Shown piece by piece: positions 52,601 through 61,600 of a DNA stretch of 64,000 nucleotides (position 1 is the first letter of the stretch; each line of letters begins with the position of its first letter). Position numbers and translations under genes: made by a program. The notes under the pieces are model-generated. The model saw only the letters and a list, made by a program, of their open reading frames with translations, was not told the origin of the DNA and ran no database searches. Source of the DNA: Trachythela sp. YZ-2020 (taxonomy: Eukaryota; Cnidaria; Anthozoa; Malacalcyonacea; Clavulariidae); NCBI GenBank assembly GCA_016169945.1, contig JADLSH010000393.1:9647501-9711500 (forward strand), written 5' to 3'.

Positions 52601-55591
52601 GGAAGCTGGACATGTGTTAAGTGTTTACACACTTAAAAACGGACATCCTTCTTGGCGTTGCTCTAAGAACCTTAGAATAATGCCGATAGTTAATAACTAT
52701 TTCTTTGACTTGCATCTTAGTACGAAAACAGCTTATATTTAGTTAATAAGCAAATTTGTATTCATAAGATTCTTAAATCTGATTGGTTACATGGTGAATA
52801 TCATGTGCTAGTAGCGACCGTGGAAATCGAGTTGTCTTTGAATTTTTCTTATTAAGCCGTTTATAGCGGAATAATACTTACATAACACGGCAAATTTTAT
52901 GAAAAAATATAGCATAAATACAAAGGCCAGCAATCATCGATGGCCCGAAGCTCTTGTTGTGATCGCGTATAAAAACATACCGAAGCCATCATTTTATTTA
53001 AAATGAAAGGTTTGTTTTCAAACTTGCAACAGGAAAATATACCCCTTAGGTCACTAAGTTGTTCTCAACTCGAAGGTAAAAAATATTTCCCAAAAACAAC
53101 AAAATTTGAAGAAAACAACACAGAATTGACAAAAAAAATTAAAAATCAACTTTGTCATTCGCCCACGACACAGCCCGCGAGCACAAACAGCATTAGGAAA
53201 ATATTGGCATGCGGTAATTTTCATCGACGCGAGGACCCATATGACGTCAGCAACGGTGAGGACACTTTTTGACCTCGAGCGCTCAGTCCATTTAGTATAG
53301 GTCAGTGTTTAGTATATGTATCTGGTAAGCTAAATTTTAAATATATAGAATTTAGAAGGTTTGAAGGCTTCCATTGTTCTTTTTAATATTGATTGATCAC
53401 CAATAATCTGTTGGGTGACAATCTACTTCCTATAAATATACTAGATCCCTTCGTGTCCTTTATAGGAAAATTTTTATAACTGAAGAGAAACAAAAGATTT
53501 TAGACTTAAATAATCTTGGCAATGTAAGTGTCGTATTTACTAATGAACAATGGTTTCACTTTGATTACATGCAGCAGGTTGCCTGGTTCATGTTCGTGAA
53601 ATTCGCTTCATGGAAAAAATGGCCAATTTGATTATTAACTATACTAATTTGGTTATTATTTGTCCTTGAACACAGACTAGCAAAACAGATTGTGCAATTA
53701 ACTTGCAGTATAAATACGATCTTTAGTATAATCGTTTATATTAATGAGTATTAAATATTGATGTTTTAATTCTGAATTTAGTTAAACCCAGAGTGGGACA
53801 ATGTACGTCAAGAAATTCTCGACAATCATTTTAAATTGGTCAGTAATTATACTGGATTATTTCGTCATTTGAATAGTTTAAGAGGTAAGAAAATTATTAT
53901 TGGAAACGTTCGAGCTGGAGTCGATCAAATCATTTTGCCCACTTTGTATATAAAAATCTATCAGGAGCTGCGTTATTAGAGAGCTTTAGATTTTACTACG
54001 ATTGACAGTGCAACATTCGTGATTTGTGCCAGTCACGCCATATTCTGCATGTTGTCGTCTTCCACAACATGCAAGCTGCTGAGTGGCGACATAATTTAAC
54101 ATGGCATGACGCCATGACCGGCCGACGCGCAAATGACGAATCTTTTACCCGTACTCTTAGTCAAGTCTAACGCTCTCTATTGATTTGCCTGATAAGTTTT
54201 AGGTGTTTCGTCTTTGGACACGAAATCGTCCAATTTGCAGCAGTCTGTCGTCCTCATTTTGCCACCCTATAGTTTACTGGCTTCATTTCAGAACGGCAAG
54301 ATAAAGGAGTTTCATCTTGGCTCAATTTTAAACCCAGCAGATTGAAGACGGACAAAGCATTGGCCTTTGTTACAACAAACTTACATTTGCAAAGACTTAA
54401 AGTGATAGATGGATCGAATGGTAATATTTTTTCCTTTTGTATCTTGTCACATCAACATTTGCAGAGTATATAGATTTTTAGTTGTACATCATCATTCTTG
54501 AAGCGAATACCGATTAGACTTGAGAGAAAAATGTATGAAAAGCCAAAGATCGAGGATAATTTACGGCAATGTAGACCTATGGATGCATGCGAGTCTAGGC
54601 GATTTGTTTCCTTCCTTTCCTCTTTTCAAGGAAGGCAATGGCAGGCACGAGCGGGTGCGGGCATAAATTGAGCCTGGGCTTCCTGTGGTTTACAGTGGGA
54701 TTTTATCATAGAAATAAGAGACATAGAATGCGTACTTGATCACGAATCATGTCTCCGCTTTTTTTCATGCATGCCCTTAGAAAACCGCCATTTTGAATGG
54801 CAAAACAATGCCAAATACCTGTTCAGCATTAGGTTGGAGCAGTAGATATAGAAAGAGCGGTGACAAGACTGGTCGGGAACCTGTCAGTATTTTTACCGCG
54901 CGAAATTCCTTGCGACGTGAGTCTGGGACGAGTCAAAGTGCCCTTAGAAAACCGCCATTTTGTGGAGACAAAATTTTGACTGAGAAAAGATAGGAGTACG
55001 CATTCTATGTCTCTTATTTCTATGGATTTTATACAAACATGCCTGTCGAATGCTTTCCTATACATAGGTGTGCTGGACCAAGACAAAATTATTATTGACC
55101 AAACTGAATTCTGAGACCTGTTGTATTGTGTGTTTTAAATTATGTTCTGTAATCTTCAGAATTGTATAATATTCTTATCAAAACGCAGAAAATTGAATTT
55201 TCCACGCCGGGGGCCACAAGCCCCACTGGAGACCTTTCGCGTTTGCGACGCTCCGCGATATCAAATGAATTGCCCGGATGAAACTATGAGGCATATACAT
55301 ACTTATTAGGTAAATAGTACTATATAGGTCCGAATTAGTTTAAGCAAATACTGTAATTCTACAAATCCAAGTGGGGACCGGATATTACGAATTTATTCAA
55401 ATACTCACAGAAATGCTCTCAATTAACCCATTAACTGGCAGACTACCCTACCACTGAAGAGTAAAATCGTGTGGCGTTAGATAGAGTAAAATACTAAAGT
55501 AGGGCGCATCTGGGCGCATTGCCAGCTAATGGGTTAACAAGATACACTGGCAGATAGTTTTGTTAACCCGTTAATTGGCAGTGTCCTACCA

Positions 55592-55630
<39 letters not shown>

Positions 55631-58600
55631 GTAGGGCGCATTACCAGCTAATGTGTTAAAGAAGTCAAACCAGGGAAGCTTTTTTGTCCCGAAAGTTTTC
55701 ATATTTAGGGTTTGAATTGGGAACAGGCTTACATGTAAAGCCTTTAGGCATGTACTTGCTGCTCTCTCCTTCGCAGAGGCTTGGAGAGAAATTATAAAAG
55801 GATACGCTAATATTGGATAATAAATAAAAGAATGCGCTAGATGGTAATAAACAAAACGCCGCTATCGAGTATGATAACCGCAGGCGGCGAAGGGTGAGTT
55901 TCCTCATTACCATTTAGCGCGTTTCATTTATTACCATTTAGCGCATCTTTTATTTATTATCCAATATTAGCGTATCCTTTTATAATTTTTTTATCCAAGC
56001 CTCTGCGAAGGAGAGAGTACTTGCTGTGGTCAAGGCCGTGCAGCAATATCATAGTTTAGCATTTAATACGACGTAATTTACTTAACTCATGTGGTTTTGT
56101 TTCATATCGTCGTAATGTCTATATTTAGAACAAGGCTATGATGTGGTTACGTTTGGAGCTCCATCTGCTCATTCAATGAAATACAGTAAAGGAGGATTAA
56201 GAAGACTAATGGGAAACCTAAGAGAAGCTTATTTAACGTACGTATACCCTGTTGCATATTTGATTTTTAATCACATGTAATGTATGTTATGCATTCGAAA
56301 GCCAAATATTTGTGCATAAATTATACATGCATAAATTTACCTTATTAATTTACACACTCGGGAAGCGAGAGAAATATTTATAAATTTTCATCCAGATTTA
56401 ACCAAAATCTGGTCGATTTGTGTTTAGCCTACGACCATTAGCCCCACAACTTTGGTGATGAAACGTTCACTGAAGCAATGTTTTCAGTGAAATTTCTCTC
56501 ACCTGGTGTACTTTTGACGTGTAATTTTCTCTGGATTATCTTCCAGGCAAAGTGGCGGCGACAACAGAGCAAACCGAGCCAAGAATAAACGAAGTAAGGG
56601 ATCGTTCATTATTTATGCCTCGCGCTTTCACCGAAAAGAAATGGGTTGGGTAAATCATTCACTAAGGGTGCATGGGTTAAAAAAACTGGGGTATCTTTCA
56701 AGAAGTTTGTAATGGAAATGACCCAAAGCCGTTGATACAAAACACATAACATAATATACCGTAGAATACTTTTCAGAGTATAGTGGGTTTGCTACAATTT
56801 TAATAATGTTATATGATCTTATGATCTTGAATCTAATGATTGTGGTGTTAGAACTCAGGTAAATTAATTTTAGATGATGTTTGCCCGGTGTGGAGCCATC
56901 TTGCCCGGTGTGGAGCCAGCTTGCCCAGTGTGGAGCCAGCTTGCCCAGTGTGGAGCCATCTTGCCCGGTGTGGAGCCAGCTTGCCCGGTGTGGGGCCACT
57001 CAGAGTTGCATCGTCGAAAATATATTTATCTGGGGCCGGTTGTACGAAGGCCGTTTAGCTTAAACGGTGGATAAGCCAAAATTAAAAAACACTTTCATAC
57101 ATTTGGTGAATGACTGAACTTAAATCTTATGCCCTTAATATGTAGTTGCAAATATAATTGTTCTATTCAAGTTGGAATGTTTTAGCTTGGTTGTTCGATG
57201 AATGTATATAAACTTGATCGATGTTTTCGAGTTATCCACCGGATAGGCTAAGCGGACTTCGTACAACCGGTCCCTGAGTTCTAACACCACAATCATTAGA
57301 TTCAAGATCATATAAGATATAAGCTCAGTTGGTAGGATAAACAAGTTGGCCGCAAACAAGCAATTTTTCAGCTTCCCTGGTGTGGAGTCACTCAAACTAG
57401 CATCATCTTTAAAAAATGTTAATATTGGTTGTAAACTCAAGGACAAAATTGATCTTTATTTGTCCAAAAATAGTGATCAACATAACACCTTCCCCATCTT
57501 TTTAGGTCGTTATAAATTATTTTAATACTGGATGAAACTTTATAAAAAGCATTTTTTAAATCTCGAAAACAGGAAGGGTTGGGTAAACCCAAAAAATACC
57601 ATGAACAGTCCCTCAGTTGAATACATGAAATATAACTGGTTTCGAAAATCAATGATTGTTTACCTGGGAAATATCCGTATAGTCAATAGAACTATAGTGA
57701 TTAGAGTTTTGGTTGGATGTATTATTCAATTGTTTACCTGGGAAATATCCGTATAGTCAATAGAACTATAGTGATTAGAGTTTTGGTTGGATGTATTATT
57801 CAATTGTTTACCTGGGAAATATCCGTATAGTCGACAGAACTATAGTGAATTAGAGTTTTGGTTGGATGTATTATTCAATTGTTTACCTGGGAAATGTCCG
57901 TATAGTCGACAGAACTATAGTGATTAGAGTTTTGGTTGGATGTATTATTCAATTGTTTACCTGGGAAATATCCGTATAGTCGACAGAACTATAGTTGTCG
58001 GAGTTTTGGTTGGGCACTTGGATGTATTATATTTGGTTCTGTTTGAATGTCACTGAAATAATGAATGAATTGTTGTCTGTCTCGTAACAGAACGCCAACT
58101 TCAGTGATTAATAACGATGTCATTGTTTCTTTATAGGATTCCCATCTGCTCTCTGTTGATACTCTTCTTTTAAAGCGCTCTTCTTTCCTCTGATCTCTTA
58201 GATACTACTGGCCCTAGATTGTACGAAGTTTCTGATTGATTGAGTTAAGCGATTTTGCAAGAAAAATCCTGCTAACAGATTCTGTGACAAAGTTATGAAA
58301 CTAGGAAAAATATGCGCACATCCACGCCGCACATACCCTCAAAAACGCGCTGGTCATACTATAGGCCATTTGCAGAATTACTTGAGCGTAACAATATACA
58401 CGCATAGCCTCGACTTCGTTCTTTGATTTCTTTTGAATTTTATTCAGTCATCTTTGACGTTTCTGCCATTTTTTAAAAGAATGAAGTCGAGGCTATGCGT
58501 GTATAATGCTATACGCTCCAACAATTCTATGCATTTGAAAAAATAATGCCGTCACAAAACATTCTCACCCTCTTTCTACATTTTAGTTGAACTGGAAATG

Positions 58601-61600
58601 CTGAAACATGCTTTTGTTGATCTTTGTGAAAACTTTAAAAGGTATGGTATATATGGATCCATGACAAAAAAACCCACCGACAAAACCCCCACCGACAAAA
58701 ACCACAACGACAATATCCCCGGCGGAAATATATTTCTGTTTATCAATTTTTCATCAGAACAAACTTTTTAAAGCAACATAATTTAAGGGGTTTTTGTCAG
58801 GTTGCCTATAAAATACACTCGTCCATATAAGATTGAATTTGTCATTTTAGAGCTTTAGCAAATGATAACATGGAGGAGATCGTTGAACTCTCAACAAAGT
58901 TGCATGATAAGGTGAGATTAACGTACCAGAATGTCGTTTGTAAATTCTCGTTAGCCTGACAAATACAGTAGGATTTGGACGCTTCGACCAAAGACCCTTC
59001 CTCAAATGTGAAATTTGTTTAGAATAATAGTATGTAATGTGTGTTCTATACATTTGGATTACATGAGATGTTCACATGCATACATCCTCTGAATCCCCGG
59101 CATTTATTTAATCACACCTTGCACAAGAACAGTCAGGTTAATGCATCACGAATTAAATGGAAAAAAAAGATTAAAAAATGCATACTAGTGCTCGTATTTA
59201 ATGTCAGTTTTCCATTTTCACATGTCTGTTCACTTCTCTAGGTCAGTCATATTCTGAAATACTATGAAATGACGTTTATAATCGATTCCTTATTTGCGTT
59301 GAGTACGTCCCGTCCACGTTCACCGACAGCTTACACGTCTTTTGAAGATCATGAAAGATATATATACAAAGGTGAGAAACCAAAATCTCACAACTTCTAC
59401 AATGTAAACTTAATTTAAAAGTTCATTAACAATCTATAACAGAATATTATTCTTAATATCCTGCCTTCATGATAGATCCTAAGTTAATCATTTCTTGGAA
59501 TTTGGAATGGAAGTTTGTTCTATACCGTATTGAATTGTTTTTAGGACGCACTTAAAGAGAGTCTTCAACTTTCATAGTTCCTGCACTCCATTACAATTAC
59601 GCTGGAACACTAATAACAACCAGGGGCCGGTTGTATAAAAGTCTTAACAACATTTTAACTACCCGTTTTGTAGTTAAATAGTAAAATTCGCGATTCTGAT
59701 TGGTTAACTTTCGCACTAACTATAGTTAACTTTAACTACTTTTTTATACAACCGGCCCCGGAGCCTGGCTTGCGAGGTTGCACTAATACTATAATATAAT
59801 AAGTGTTAAGTCTAATCTGTGTGTAGGGGGCGTTTATTAGATACAGGGCCTTTAATACTAATAGGGAGGGACATTTATCACAAAATGGGGCGTCAATTAG
59901 ATCATTTATGCTACCCAGATAGTTGTAAAAAGTTTTCATTTATTGTTCAGGTGCATTTGGTACTTCGCCTGAGTCAGAGACTACTGACGACCCAGAGTGT
60001 CAGGTATATTCAACTTTATATAAGGTTTCAGTGGTTTTTTTGTTTTTTCGATTAAAAAACTGCCATAAAATGTTTAATATGTTTTAAAGAATACAACTAT
60101 ATATAATAGACCTTGTCGTTTACTATTAGTCTTTTGAAAATTATATTTACATGTAATATATACAATAATACAACATGCCCGGTCGTGCTAGGATGCACAA
60201 GCCGATGGCGAGTAGTTGTATATCTAATCCAGCACTGACGCGAATGCTGTGATATTCGTCTTGATGCAAACGTTCGTTTTCTTCAATAATCTGAAAGACA
60301 TGAATGACCAGAGGGATTTTGTATCAAGCTCCTTCAAAGAACGATTGTCTTTGTGTTTTCTTCATAAAATATGAGTGAGAACTACAAGATATTTTGTAAC
60401 CTATATAGTACTCGTTCAGGTGCACTAGCAGGAGAATGCACGCAGGTTTTAATGTAGTCTTAGATAGGAATCCTGTTGTTATATAGAAAATTACAACCAA
60501 TAGAGGTGTTGCACCATAACGTGACTAAATTCTAAAATCTTTAACGAGCGACCTATCAAGCTGGCTGTTAAACATGTTTTGTATGTCATTATATATAACA
60601 AGTATTCATAACAAATTTCAAGTCGATACAATTATTCCCTCGCGAGTTAAAAAGGTTTGAACAATTCGTATTGCTGACGTCAGCATTATTTTCAAATGCC
60701 GTTAAAAGCTACGTTTTTTCTAAACCTAACGCGAAAAACTCAATTTAGCTTTTAAAAGCAATATATAGTATCATAGTAAACAGAATATAAACATGTCTAA
60801 TAAAACACATCTTGATGGTGCAACACCTCTATTAGACGTATAATATCCAATTCTTACTTTTTATACCTTTCGTTGTGAGGCATGTCCCTTTAGAGGCAAC
60901 TGACTTTGTAATCTATAATTTTAACTGCGATTTTCTTTTTAGATTTTACGAAGTACTATTGAAAGCTCAATGGCACAGATTTCAAAAATGGTTAATGAGT
61001 TGTATGAGGAGAATCCGCAACCCTCGAATGGTAGGTTTCCCGCACATCCTTATTAGCCAAGTTATTTACTTCCATGACGTTGTAAAATCTCTTGTTGACT
61101 TATTTGTTATGAACCTGACCGAAACCCGACCCCAACTTTCTCCGTATGTGAGAAATTATAACATGCATGATTATTGCAGGTATAGTTTGGTGGCAATACT
61201 GTTCCAAGGGAGGATGGGCGGTTGAGTCGTACTGCATTATCGCAGTTGACCTTTTCTAGTTCATGTTTTGACAGTTGTTTTGTAAGCTAGTGAAAGTCCT
61301 TTCTCCTCCGCGGGATAGCAACGGGAGAGGAGATAAGATCCTGGGTACGAGGTTGGAATTAGTACAGTGTTATAAACTGTGTGGTTGCAAAATATCAATT
61401 TACGAAGCTAAGTATCCATGGTTTTGTGTTTTACTATTCCATGTGTTTTGTTATAGTTTCACAAAACCTGGTTTTAATGAAAGAACTGGTAGGTGACATT
61501 TCCCGTACTGTGGATGCTCTTATCAAGGAATTCAATTTAGGAATGATATTTGTTTTACTACAGGTAAACAGATTGGCAATATATTTACCCTGACTTTTCC

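Larger units (their letters stand above)
47176..52863 (+). repeat. Direct triplication, unit C (5.7 kb, truncated, with two insertions)
   Basis: Collinear with B from gaaatattacaaacag up to attaagccgttta at 52863, where it stops before the LINE fragment. It has a hAT-like MITE (49277-49752) and a 5S-like plus minisatellite insert (51622-52609); 150 bp of unit sequence (51472-51621) are repeated after the latter (from 52610). Confidence 0.9.
29886..53465 (+). other. INPP4 intron 14 (23.6 kb) hosting a triplicated locus
   Basis: The splice phase across this intron is kept (TT before it, G after it, completing a leucine codon). It holds two recombinase first-exon copies, two minisatellites and the A/B/C direct triplication with antisense secreted-peptide genes. 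Confidence 0.8.

Noticed and set aside
56645..56651. Stronger donor gtaaat for exon 19
   Set aside because: It would leave phase 0 before exon 20, which needs phase 1; the weaker gttggg donor five bases upstream keeps the frame and the family alignment.
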